Assembly: GCA_020852155.1 (NCBI GenBank)
Contig: JADZBJ010000279.1
Span: forward strand, 1 to 9,372
Reading direction: 5' to 3'
Source of the DNA: Saprospiraceae bacterium
GTDB lineage: Bacteria; Bacteroidota; Bacteroidia; Chitinophagales; Saprospiraceae
DNA: 9,372 nucleotides
Below the pieces are notes generated by a model, which saw nothing but the letters and a program-made list of their open reading frames with translations, did no database searches and was not told the origin of the DNA. Positions 1-7,400 of the stretch are shown piece by piece (within the stretch, counting starts at the first letter, position 1; each line of letters begins with the position of its first letter). Position numbers and translations under genes: made by a program.

Positions 1-115
1 CATAGTCTTTGGGCTGCTCGTAGGGAATAATCGGCAAGATGGAATCACGCGAAACCTGTGCCAGTGCTGACACGGAACACAGGGCTGTTAACAGGGCTAA
101 GAATAATATACGCAT
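1..115 (-). CDS. N-terminus of a secreted envelope protein, possibly BamA-like (runs off the left edge)
   Basis: Only the first 38 codons are visible; the gene continues past the left edge. The ATG is at 115-113. The protein opens with a clear Sec signal peptide: M-R, a hydrophobic core (ILFLALLTALCSVSALA), and a likely cleavage at ALA-Q, followed by a mature start with an IPYEQPKDY segment. Outer-membrane assembly proteins of the BamA family in Bacteroidota often begin with a short linker of the type 'Y-x-x-P-K-x-Y' just before the first POTRA domain, and surA upstream fits an outer-membrane assembly role. That identification rests on a short resemblance and on context, so it is a guess; any other exported protein is possible. 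No Shine-Dalgarno sequence is visible. The gene is separated from surA by 170 bases holding the heptad repeat arrays. Confidence 0.6.
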   Translation of the reverse strand, partial: MRILFLALLTALCSVSALAQVSRDSILPIIPYEQPKDY

Positions 116-147
116 TGGATAAGCAAATTTTTAGGGGTAAATGATGA

Positions 148-278
148 GTGGTAAGTGATTAGTGATAAGCGGTTAGTGGTAAGTAGTTAAGCGTCTGTTT
201 TAAAATAATATCACAGACGGGAAACATACTAATCACTAACCTCTTATCACTAACCACTAACCACTAACCACTTACCAC
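148..278. repeat. Two facing arrays of 7-bp repeats (GTGRTWA) around a small hairpin
   Basis: Read on the plus strand, 148-189 holds six consecutive 7-base units close to GTGRTWA: GTGGTAA, GTGATTA, GTGATAA, GCGGTTA, GTGGTAA and GTAGTTA. Positions 230-278 hold seven more units in the opposite orientation, read as TAACCAC, TTATCAC, TAATCAC, TAACCTC or TTACCAC; an eighth at 223-229 is degenerate. The arrays can pair with each other. Between them lies a second inverted repeat, CGTCTGT (192-198) with ACAGACG (213-219), with a 14-base A/T-rich loop. The right array ends 7 bases before the surA stop codon. There is no T-run after the hairpin on either strand, so a classical terminator is not supported; an RNA structure or a degenerate intergenic repeat element is more likely. 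Confidence 0.85.
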
Positions 279-285
279 TCATAAC

Positions 286-1662
286 TCATTTCTGGTTTTT
301 AATATTGAGCATTTCCTGAAGGTTGGGGCACTGCGCAAAGCGGTCGCCGATACCGAGGTAGGTGGTGCGCAATTTTTCGAGCACCCATTTTTCGGTGAAG
401 TCGCCTTTCTTTTGTTGCAGGGCTGCATCCTGTATTTTACTGTAATCTTGTTTCAGGTCGGCTTTGTGTGGCTTGGAACGGCTCACTAATTGTATCAGAC
501 GATACATTTGAGAACCATCGGGCGTGTGGAACAGGATTGGTTTGCTCAATTGTCCGGGTTGAAGGCCGTCTATAGCAAAATACACATCTGTATCCAGGTC
601 GGCCACTTCAAAGAAGGTATTACCCGAACGCGGATTGGCTACGCGACCGTCGTTATTGAAGCTTTGCTGATTTTTATCGCCGTATTTTTTAACGGCTGCG
701 CCAAAAGTCAGCGTACTGTCTTTGATCATCATCGCCACAGAGTCGAGTACTGATTTGGCTTTGTCGAGGTCTTCCTGAGTCAGGGTTGGTTTGATCAGGA
801 TGTGGCGACAACGGATAAGGTTGCCCCGGCGCTCGAGCATCTGAATGATGTGAAAACCGAATTCAGATTCAATGACCGGGCTGATCTGGTCATTTTCGAG
901 GCGATAAGCCGCTGCTTCGAAGGCTGGTACGAAGGTGCCGCGTTTTTGAAAGCCCAGATCGCCGTTTTGTGCTGCCGAACCAGGGTCTTCACTGTATTTT
1001 TTAGCCAGAATGCCAAAATCATCGCCGCCTTCGACGATGCGCTGGCGCAATTCTGCAATGCGCTGACGAGCGGATTCGCGCTCCTTCGTATTGATTTGAG
1101 GCTTGTAAACGATTTCGCGTATTTCCACTTCGGCATTGAAGTAAGGGAGAGAGTCTTTCGGAATGTTGTCAAAGAAAAGTTTGACTTCCGAAGGGGTTAC
1201 GCTGGCTTTTTCGGTGATTTTGCTTTCCATGCGCTGCGAAAGCATCTGATTACGCATGTCATTGCGGGTTGTTTCTCGGATTTGCTCCAGCGATTGGCCA
1301 TAGAAATCTTCCAGGGCTTTTTGATCCTGATTGAAATAGGCCAGCAAACGGTCAATACGCGCAGCAATCTGGGTTTCGACTTCGTCGTCTTTGACTTCAA
1401 CAGAGTCGAGTTTGGCCTGATTGACCAGCATTTTCTGTACAATGATGTTTTGCAACGTCATGCACATGAAATCTGCGGGCAGATTGGGGTTTTGCTGTTT
1501 GGCATAACTGAACTGCTCCTGCAATTCGCTGAGCATAACGATCTCGCTGCCGACTGTGGCCACCACCTTGTCAATGACAGCGCGGTCGTTCTGGGCTGAA
1601 ACCACAGTAGAAAAGGCAAGAAAAAAGGCCATTACGGCCCAAACACGCATTTGTTTAAGCAT
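286..1662 (-). CDS. surA: SurA-type periplasmic peptidyl-prolyl cis-trans isomerase and chaperone
   Basis: 458 residues from the ATG at 1662. Residues 1-24 form a signal peptide (hydrophobic VWAVMAFFLAF, cleavage near VSA-Q). Residues ~27-165 are the SurA N-terminal chaperone domain (IDKVVATVGSEIVMLSEL, then helices). Residues ~179-280 are a first parvulin domain with the family pattern: DFGILAKKYSEDPGSA, NGDLGF, FVPAFEAA and SEFGFHIIQMLERR. Residues ~284-395 are a second, more divergent parvulin domain that opens with RCRHILIKP but lacks the usual GGDLG segment. A C-terminal helical tail follows. The family carries unfolded outer-membrane proteins through the periplasm and isomerises proline bonds. 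The frame stays open upstream to 1911, but that extension would overlap the preceding gene by 188 bases and bury the signal peptide, so 1662 (or the ATG at 1650) is the better start. The gene lies 61 bases after the lipoprotein gene and is probably co-transcribed with it. Confidence 0.93.
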   Translation of the reverse strand: MLKQMRVWAVMAFFLAFSTVVSAQNDRAVIDKVVATVGSEIVMLSELQEQFSYAKQQNPNLPADFMCMTLQNIIVQKMLVNQAKLDSVEVKDDEVETQIAARIDRLLAYFNQDQKALEDFYGQSLEQIRETTRNDMRNQMLSQRMESKITEKASVTPSEVKLFFDNIPKDSLPYFNAEVEIREIVYKPQINTKERESARQRIAELRQRIVEGGDDFGILAKKYSEDPGSAAQNGDLGFQKRGTFVPAFEAAAYRLENDQISPVIESEFGFHIIQMLERRGNLIRCRHILIKPTLTQEDLDKAKSVLDSVAMMIKDSTLTFGAAVKKYGDKNQQSFNNDGRVANPRSGNTFFEVADLDTDVYFAIDGLQPGQLSKPILFHTPDGSQMYRLIQLVSRSKPHKADLKQDYSKIQDAALQQKKGDFTEKWVLEKLRTTYLGIGDRFAQCPNLQEMLNIKNQK

Positions 1663-1676
1663 GGCGTTGTTATTGA

Positions 1677-1712
1677 TTCGATTAAATCCGAATGATCCGA
1701 TTAAGTCCGATT
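1677..1712. repeat. Four short AATCGGA-like repeats with ~10-bp period
   Basis: On the minus strand, the 61-base gap before surA contains AATCGGA (1712-1706), AATCGGA (1702-1696), ATTCGGA (1693-1687) and AATCGAA (1683-1677), spaced 10, 9 and 10 bases apart. The tract falls just upstream of the surA start and has no TAnnTTTG promoter element. The near-helical spacing could suit a protein binding one DNA face, but a decayed intergenic repeat is equally possible. Confidence 0.6.
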
Positions 1713-1723
1713 GACTCACATTA

Positions 1724-2566
1724 TCACCAGATTTTGATGTTTTCGCGTTTGAGTTCTTTTTGGTAAAGGTCAGATTTCCATTTTTCGAGCAGTTGTTGCT
1801 TTCGATGGTGGAGTATGATGCGTTGGGCTTGCTCGCGGGCATACTCGAATGGTGCGGTAGTCTTTCCCTGAATGGCTTCCGGTATGCGATAGTAAAATCG
1901 GTAATCGCCATCGCTCAGGGTTCCTTCACGGCGCGAACCAATGTTGTCTGCCGTTAACGTCGAATTGGGCAAAATAGCGGCGACCTCTTCCAATTTATAC
2001 CATTTATCTGGATTGGTCAGGGCTACTGCTGCGTATTTTTTGCCATAAGCCGCCAGTTTTACTTCGTCAATTTCGCCTTTGGGATACCAGATTTTATTGA
2101 GTTCGCTCAGCGGCGCATCGGATGGCACCTTCAGCAGCAGGCATTTCAAAATGGTACTTTCCAGTTGAAACTGATCTTTGTTGTCGTCGTAAAATTTGCG
2201 CAATTCCTCTTCGGATACGGTGCTGTCGAGTTTTTCTGAAATCAGTTGTTCTTCAAAATTAAAGCGCACGAGGCTGGCGCGGTAGTTACGCACGAGTTCG
2301 TCAATATCGCTTTCTTTCGGAATGTTGCGCTCCGCTTCGTACATGAGTAGTTGTTCCTGAATCCAGCGGTCTATCTGGGCGCGAAGCAACAAGGCAGAAT
2401 CCTGTTGAGGCGTGCCGGGAGGCACCACGCCGTCTAATTCAGACAGGTAGAGGGGTTTGTTGTACACCTGAGCCAGCGGACGGTCGTCTTTTTTACTGGA
2501 GTCGCTCTTGCCGCAATGGATCAAAAGGGTGAGCAAGAGCAATGAAACCGCTAATTTTCTCATCAT
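1724..2566 (-). CDS. SurA/PpiC-like lipoprotein lacking a recognisable parvulin domain
   Basis: 280 residues. The N-terminus is a lipoprotein signal: MMRK, a leucine-rich core, then the lipobox LIHC with Cys18 as the probable lipidated residue, followed by a polar Ser/Lys/Asp linker. Residues ~31-50 (LAQVYNKPLYLSELDGVVPP) and 55-135 resemble the N-terminal chaperone half of SurA/PpiC proteins, including VSEEELRKFYDDNKDQF at 117-133. The C-terminal helix (about 243-280) and the basic, isoleucine-rich end also match the family style. Between them, residues ~138-240 show no parvulin signature (no G-D-L-G or F-G-x-H motif), so isomerase activity is not supported and a holdase-like chaperone role is inferred. 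The stop is 61 bases before surA, which fits a two-gene periplasmic folding operon. Two ATGs stand in tandem at 2566 and 2563; the first was taken. A TAnnTTTG element lies close upstream. Confidence 0.82.
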   Translation of the reverse strand: MMRKLAVSLLLLTLLIHCGKSDSSKKDDRPLAQVYNKPLYLSELDGVVPPGTPQQDSALLLRAQIDRWIQEQLLMYEAERNIPKESDIDELVRNYRASLVRFNFEEQLISEKLDSTVSEEELRKFYDDNKDQFQLESTILKCLLLKVPSDAPLSELNKIWYPKGEIDEVKLAAYGKKYAAVALTNPDKWYKLEEVAAILPNSTLTADNIGSRREGTLSDGDYRFYYRIPEAIQGKTTAPFEYAREQAQRIILHHRKQQLLEKWKSDLYQKELKRENIKIW

Positions 2567-2583
2567 TTTTTGAAAAAGCGGTG

Positions 2584-2591
2584 CAAAGGTA
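2584..2591 (-). promoter_or_regulatory. Candidate Bacteroidota -7 promoter element (TACCTTTG) for the lipoprotein-surA operon
   Basis: The minus strand reads TACCTTTGCACC here, matching the Bacteroidota primary sigma -7 consensus TAnnTTTG. It lies 17 bases from the ATG at 2566, predicting an unusually short leader of about 10-15 bases. No TTTG-like -33 element is seen at the expected spacing (around 2609-2614), so the call rests on the -7 box and on its position in the 88-base gap between genes. Confidence 0.5.
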
Positions 2592-2654
2592 CAATTCGCA
2601 CGGGGAATCAGGCCATTTCAGTCAAATGTTTATACAGCGGCGGGGTGTTTCTAT

Positions 2655-3005
2655 TTACGTCCGCAAAATTTTCTCCATCGCTCGGCCTTTGGCGAGTTCG
2701 TCAATCAGTTTGTCGAGGTACCGGATTTTCTGCATCAGTTCGTCTTCGATTTCCTCAACGCGGTACCCGCAAATGACGCCGGTGATTTTTGAAACGTTTG
2801 GATTCAGGCATGGCGCCACTGCGAAAAAGGTTTCGAAATCCGTTTTTTGATCGAGGTGGTGCTGAAATGTTGGCGCATCATATCCGGTCAGCCAGAAAAT
2901 GATGGTGTCCACTTCTGCTTTGGTGCGCCCTTTTTTCTCCGCCTTTTGAACGTAATGCGGATAAACGCTTGAAAAGGCTGTTTTGAAAATTTTGTGGTGG
3001 GGCAT
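2655..3005 (-). CDS. DUF2200 family protein
   Basis: 116 residues, full family length, and cytoplasmic (no signal peptide or membrane segment). It matches the DUF2200 pattern closely along its whole length: FSSVYPHYVQKAEKKGRTKA at 11-30, FWLTGYD at 37-43, DFETFFAVAP at 56-65, LNPN at 67-70, ITGVICGYRVEEIED at 74-88, and a C-terminal YLDKLIDELAKGRAMEKILR at 96-115. The family is widespread in bacteria as a small single-domain protein; its biochemical role is not established to my knowledge, and none is proposed here. The start ATG at 3005 gives the usual family N-terminus. It follows the 368-residue gene by 39 bases, so it may be co-transcribed with it, but nothing links their functions. The next operon downstream appears to have its own promoter. 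Confidence 0.92.
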   Translation of the reverse strand: MPHHKIFKTAFSSVYPHYVQKAEKKGRTKAEVDTIIFWLTGYDAPTFQHHLDQKTDFETFFAVAPCLNPNVSKITGVICGYRVEEIEDELMQKIRYLDKLIDELAKGRAMEKILRT

Positions 3006-3044
3006 GTTAAAATAACATACGATTATTATAATTTCTGAAACAGG

Positions 3045-4151
3045 TCATAGCCCATTGCAAGTACATTCGATAGTAGCTGTTACGGCCTCTTCAAATGATT
3101 TTGTCCTTTTGCCTCCAAACCCGCAGACATTGGTTCCTGTTGAATAGGGGTTGGAGGAATGGTATTCTAGGTTTCGACCTATATAGAATGTATTTGTTGA
3201 ATAGCCAGGACACTTGAATTTAATTTGTTTTCGCTCTGGGTCTGCCGTTCCTGAATTGCCAAAAGTTGGCGTTTTCTCCCATTCTCCGAAAGCAACTTCA
3301 ATCTTGGCGTTTTGGTCGCTGTTCTTGTGATAGGTGTTTGTATTTGAAGGGTAATAATCCGGAGTGTAGGTGCTGTAATCATACAGTTTTTTCAGTCCAT
3401 ACAATCCTGCACCAAGGATAACCACAGGCGTTAGTTGGGAAATTATGTTACTGAAATCATGACGCCTCAAATCTTCCTTATTAATATTTCGGGTCATGAT
3501 ACTGTATTCAAACGTCAGCGTAGAATCAGGGTTTATGCCTTTGGAGAGTGTATATGGTATTTCATAAAGCCCTGGAATATTTTCAAAGGTTGGAATACCT
3601 GTATTGTAATGGTAATTCAAGTAACTCAGCAGACTATTGAGTTTGTTTTTCTCAGGTAAGTCGCATTTTAAGGTGAAAGTTTGTTTTTCGTAGTCGGTGG
3701 AAGAAACGCCGGAAACAGTGAAATTGTGGACGCTGGATCCAACATACTTCATTTCTTTGATGCCTTTGAAATCATATTTATAAATGATATTAACCTGAGT
3801 ATGCTTTAGCGCCAGATATATGCCTGGTTTGTTTTTTTGGAGATATTCAGGTATCTTTTCAACATTGAAAGAAGCGTCTTGTCTAGCATCATAGATCATT
3901 TCATTATGCCAGAAATAATAATGTTTTAGATAAAAATTCTGAGCGTGTTTTCTTATGTATTGAGCGATATCTTCCACATGCTCCTGTGGCAATGATGTTA
4001 TATTGACTTCTATAGCCTTTGGACTTTGATCCAGTATTTTAATTTGATTGGGATAAACAGACTGAAGTGTATCTACCCATGCTGGTAAATTTTGTGATGT
4101 TGCATATTGGTTGGATACCAACAAAAGAAAACATATAACGAAATGCTTCAT
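3045..4151 (-). CDS. Secreted or membrane-anchored protein of unknown function
   Basis: 368 residues, family not recognised. Residues 1-20 form a signal peptide (MKHFVICFLLLVS core, cleavage near ATSQ). Residues 21-233 are an extracytoplasmic mixed region rich in aromatic residues (for example FYLKHYYFWHNEMIYD at 73-88) with one cysteine (163). Residues 236-252 (TPVVILGAGLYGLKK and flanks) form a single hydrophobic segment followed by two lysines, possibly a transmembrane helix with the C-terminus inside. Residues 257-285 are a Tyr/Asn/Thr-rich linker. The C-terminal ~85 residues carry four cysteines (314, 333, 363, 365) ending in a CTC motif three residues from the end, suggesting a small disulfide- or metal-stabilised domain. 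Base composition looks clearly more A/T-rich than the flanking genes. Its start overlaps the stop of a 40-codon ORF upstream as ATGA. The start and signal peptide are well supported; the function is not. Confidence 0.75.
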   Translation of the reverse strand: MKHFVICFLLLVSNQYATSQNLPAWVDTLQSVYPNQIKILDQSPKAIEVNITSLPQEHVEDIAQYIRKHAQNFYLKHYYFWHNEMIYDARQDASFNVEKIPEYLQKNKPGIYLALKHTQVNIIYKYDFKGIKEMKYVGSSVHNFTVSGVSSTDYEKQTFTLKCDLPEKNKLNSLLSYLNYHYNTGIPTFENIPGLYEIPYTLSKGINPDSTLTFEYSIMTRNINKEDLRRHDFSNIISQLTPVVILGAGLYGLKKLYDYSTYTPDYYPSNTNTYHKNSDQNAKIEVAFGEWEKTPTFGNSGTADPERKQIKFKCPGYSTNTFYIGRNLEYHSSNPYSTGTNVCGFGGKRTKSFEEAVTATIECTCNGL

Positions 4152-4270
4152 AATGGATTTGAATTTATAAAATCTAAGAGCGTGTTCGGGAATTCGCCGA
4201 TTTGAACATTCAGGCTTTCAAGCCTTTGAAGTAAATCCGGGCTAAAGTGTGATGTATCAACGGTAATCAT
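4148..4270 (-). CDS. Small 40-residue ORF, translationally coupled to the 368-residue gene
   Basis: The ATG at 4270-4268 opens a 40-codon frame that ends in TGA at 4150-4148, sharing ATGA with the start of the next gene. The predicted peptide begins MITVDTSHFSPDLLQRLESL, continues NVQIGEFPNTLLDF and ends INSNPL. It has no signal peptide or membrane segment, is mildly acidic, and its Leu-rich middle could form an amphipathic helix. I recognise no family. Support for it being real is the coupled stop/start and the candidate promoter ~38 bases ahead of its ATG; without it the 368-residue gene would have an unexplained ~150-base leader. It could be a regulatory leader peptide, a small cytoplasmic partner of the downstream protein, or the remnant of a larger gene. 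Confidence 0.45.
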   Translation of the reverse strand: MITVDTSHFSPDLLQRLESLNVQIGEFPNTLLDFINSNPL

Positions 4271-4307
4271 TTTAGAATAAGATAGACGCGAGTGTATTTT
4301 ACAACTG

Positions 4308-4315
4308 CAAATCTA
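4308..4315 (-). promoter_or_regulatory. Candidate Bacteroidota -7 promoter element (TAGATTTG) for the small ORF and the 368-residue gene
   Basis: The minus strand reads TAGATTTG, matching TAnnTTTG, in the gap after the terminator of the giant gene and 37 bases before the ATG of the small ORF. This predicts a start of transcription near 4302. The expected -33 region (about 4335-4338) reads GGTG, a poor match to TTTG. Position between a terminator and the next coupled gene pair is the main additional support. Confidence 0.45.
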
Positions 4316-4349
4316 CCCCCTAATTCATAATCCGCACCAGCATCGCCTG

Positions 4350-4392
4350 AAAAAACAAAAAGCCGCAACAGGCGGAAAATCCTGTTGCGGCT
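4350..4392 (-). terminator. Intrinsic terminator of the giant SprB-repeat gene
   Basis: A perfect 12-bp stem, AGCCGCAACAGG (4361-4372) with CCTGTTGCGGCT (4381-4392), closes an 8-base loop. On the minus strand it is followed directly by a T-rich run, TTTTTGTTTTTT (4361-4350). It starts 20 bases after the stop codon of the giant gene. No T-run follows on the plus strand, so it acts for minus-strand transcripts. Confidence 0.92.
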
Positions 4393-4412
4393 TGGTATCA
4401 CTTACGCTGCAT

Positions 4413-7400
4413 TTACCGCACGACTGTCACGTCGCCTTTCAGCAAAATTTCATTGCCGCCCGGATCCGTCAATACGGCATACCAGACAAAGACCGCCGGA
4501 GTCATCGGCTGACCTTTGTGCGAGCCGTCCCAGCCGAGTTCGGGTTGGTTTGGATCAAAATTTTCACGGGTAAATACCATTTCACCCCAACGGGAGAATA
4601 CCTGCAACTTGTTGATTTTCAGGTTGTATTTCGGATCTGTGAAAATGGTAAAGTTGCTGTTTACGGCACTGCCGGGGTAAATGGCCGTGGGTGCGTAAAT
4701 ATTTAATCGGGTATCTACCAATACCTGTACGACAGCCCTGTCTTTACAGCCATTTTCGTTGGCGGCATTGACTTCGTAGCGCGTTGAACGCAGCGGCGAA
4801 GCCAGCGTTTTAAAGCAGGTATCGCAACTCAAACCGTCGGAAGGAGTCCATAAAATCCAGGCAATATCACTGACCGGAATACTCGGAAATACCTCCAGGG
4901 TAATCTCGTCGCCAATGCCCATAGTCACCTGAGGCACGAGGCTCAACTCAAACAACGGCGGTTCAACGATGGTCGCTACGGCTGTTGACGAGCATCCTTC
5001 AGAGTCAATCAATCGGATGGTATAAACGCCCTGTGTGAGGTTGTTGTAGATGGTTTGTGTGCCAAATGGCCCGTCGTTGAGCGAATAACGTACCGGCGGC
5101 GCGCCACCGACGACATTAGATATAGCAATACGCCCGCGATCACCGAAGCAGGGTGGTTGTGTGACGGCCAGGTCAGCCATCGGTGCATTCGGAATGATAA
5201 CTACATCGTCCGTATCGGTACATCCATTGTCTGTATTGGTGACAATCAGGAGGTAAGTACCGGGTTTGGTAATGAGTGGCGTCAGTGTCTGCTGCCCGGA
5301 TTGGAAAGCGCCGTCTTGCGTTGTCCATAGAATGGTCAATGCCGCACCACCGCCAGCGCTACCTGATAGCGGCAATACCTGACCGAAACAATCCATATTA
5401 AAGCCTGCACCGGCATTGGCACTTGGCAGGACAATATCTTGCGTGACGGTCACGGAGTCAATATTGGTACAGCCATTAGCCAGGTCAAAACCAATCAGGA
5501 AGTATTCGCCTGGTTGCGTAACATTGGCAATGGGGCCTTGTGCAATAATGGTTGTGTCTGTACCCGAAATTCTAGCCCAACGGAAACCAATACCCGGGAA
5601 TGGTGAACTACCATTGAGGGTTACTGTCGTGCGGCTGCAAGTCAGTTCCTGCGGCGTCACAATGCCCAATGGCGGATAAGCCAGGTTTTGATTGATGACG
5701 ATCTGTGCTGTATCGGTACAACGTGAAAGGGTGTCAAGAATCACAAAGGCATATGTACCTGGGTTGTTAATTGGAACCGGATTTTGAGTGGTAAACACCT
5801 GCCCGTTCAACATCCAGACGGTGTTGGCATTCAGACTGCCTTCCACCTGACCGACGAGGATAATTTGATCCAGTTTGCAGTCCAGTACATCGCTTGGATC
5901 GGCTTCAACAATAGCCTGCGGATCATTGGTCAGGTCGTTGACCGTCATATCGGCGGTATCTTTGCAAATACCTGCTGTAACAATCACCTGGTACAATCCG
6001 GCTTCGGTAGCAGAAATCGTAGCAGAGTTGGCGCTGCCTGAAATTTGTCCGGTAATCGTTGTCCAGTCAAAAGTCGAATTGGCTATTGTACTTGTTCCCT
6101 GAACGGGCACTGACTGTACTTCACAATTCAAAACAGCGGGCGTCGCAATGGTAGCCACTGGTTTTTCGAAAAATACCATCGGCGTACCGAATGAAACCAC
6201 TGTACAGAAATCATTGAGCAACACGTTACCGCTTGGGTCAGCATTTCCGGCAACAGCCGAAATATAATACGTTGTACCAAACGACATTGTCGCTGCATTG
6301 AAACAGAACGAAGGTGTACTGTTGCGGGCAATTTCTCCGACAATCTGGTTGCTATTACCTGTATGCAGCACAAACTGGAGTTTATCGTCGGCCTCCAGGA
6401 ATTGACCCTGCGGATTGTAAACGGATGTGAGGCAACCCGGGCCGCAACGGCTCAGTTGTGTGCCTGACATGGAGCCGATTTCGGTATTACAATCTACCAG
6501 CCCTATGTTGAAGCCGCAAAGGCGCGTACAGCCATTGGCATCAGTCACCGTGACATTATAACTGCCTTCTCCAAGGTTTGGAATGACGTAAGGTCCGGCA
6601 TTTACATCCAGTTGGTTGCCGTTTCCGGGCGACCATTGTACATCATAAGGCGCTGCTCCGCCACTGATGGTGACGGTGCCTTCTCCATCCACCATGCCGG
6701 GTGCGCTGACTGTTTTGCTTTGGTCGCAATCCAGTGACAGGCCAGTGGCAGGTTGTGTGATATTAAACAAGGCTGTTGCAGTGCAATTTCTGAAGTCAGT
6801 TACGGTCAGACGGTACGTTCCCGCGACTACGCCATTCAGGCCTGCCGGGCTGCCGCCTTGCTGCGGGTTCCAGTTGTATTGATAAGGTGGCGTTCCTGTA
6901 TTGACAGTAACACTAATAGCGCCGGTAGGCTCGCCAAAACAAAGAATATTCGTTACGTCGCCGGTTACGTTTACCGCGACTATGTTTTCACCTACGGTAA
7001 ATGTTTGAGAAATGGCGCAGGCTGTGGCGTCAATAACGGTAACAGTATAAGTACCTGCAGCCAGCACTGAAATGTCTTCTGTGGTGGCATTATTCGACCA
7101 TTTAAAGGTGTAACTGCCTGTTGGTACCATGGTCACGTTGATAGCGCCATTGGGCGTTGTGCAGGAAGTTTGTTGCGTGACAGAGCCTACTATAGCAAAA
7201 TTGTTGCTGTCGTTACCAATATTGAAACTGGCGGTTGCCTGACAGCCGTTAGCGCCTGTTACGGTGACTGTGTAATTACCGGTCAACAGGTTACTAATAT
7301 CCTGCACCGTCGCGCCATTGCTCCATTTGTATTGATAGGGCAGGGTAGCGCCGGTAACTTCGAGGTTGACAGAGCCGGTTGGTTGTGAACACAGCGCATT

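Noticed and set aside
192..219. CGTCTGT/ACAGACG hairpin as an intrinsic terminator of surA
   Set aside because: The stem is only 7 bp with a 14-base A/T-rich loop, and no T-run follows on either strand.
148..278. CRISPR array
   Set aside because: The units are 7 bases, contiguous with no spacers, and no cas gene is present.
802..1599. 265-codon open frame on the plus strand opposite surA
   Set aside because: It lies entirely antisense to a well-supported SurA and its translation has no recognisable domain; the open frame reflects codon bias of the minus-strand gene.
1663..1911. N-terminal 83-codon extension of the SurA frame
   Set aside because: It would overlap the lipoprotein gene by 188 bases, is low-complexity Ser/Asn/Lys, and would place the signal peptide in mid-protein.
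3006..3044. Promoter for the DUF2200 gene
   Set aside because: The gap is A/T-rich and contains a partial TATGTTAT, but no TAnnTTTG match; co-transcription with the gene above is equally likely.
4214..4227. AGGCTT-TC-AAGCCT palindrome inside the small ORF as a regulatory hairpin
   Set aside because: The loop would be only two bases and the stem six; not convincing without conservation data.
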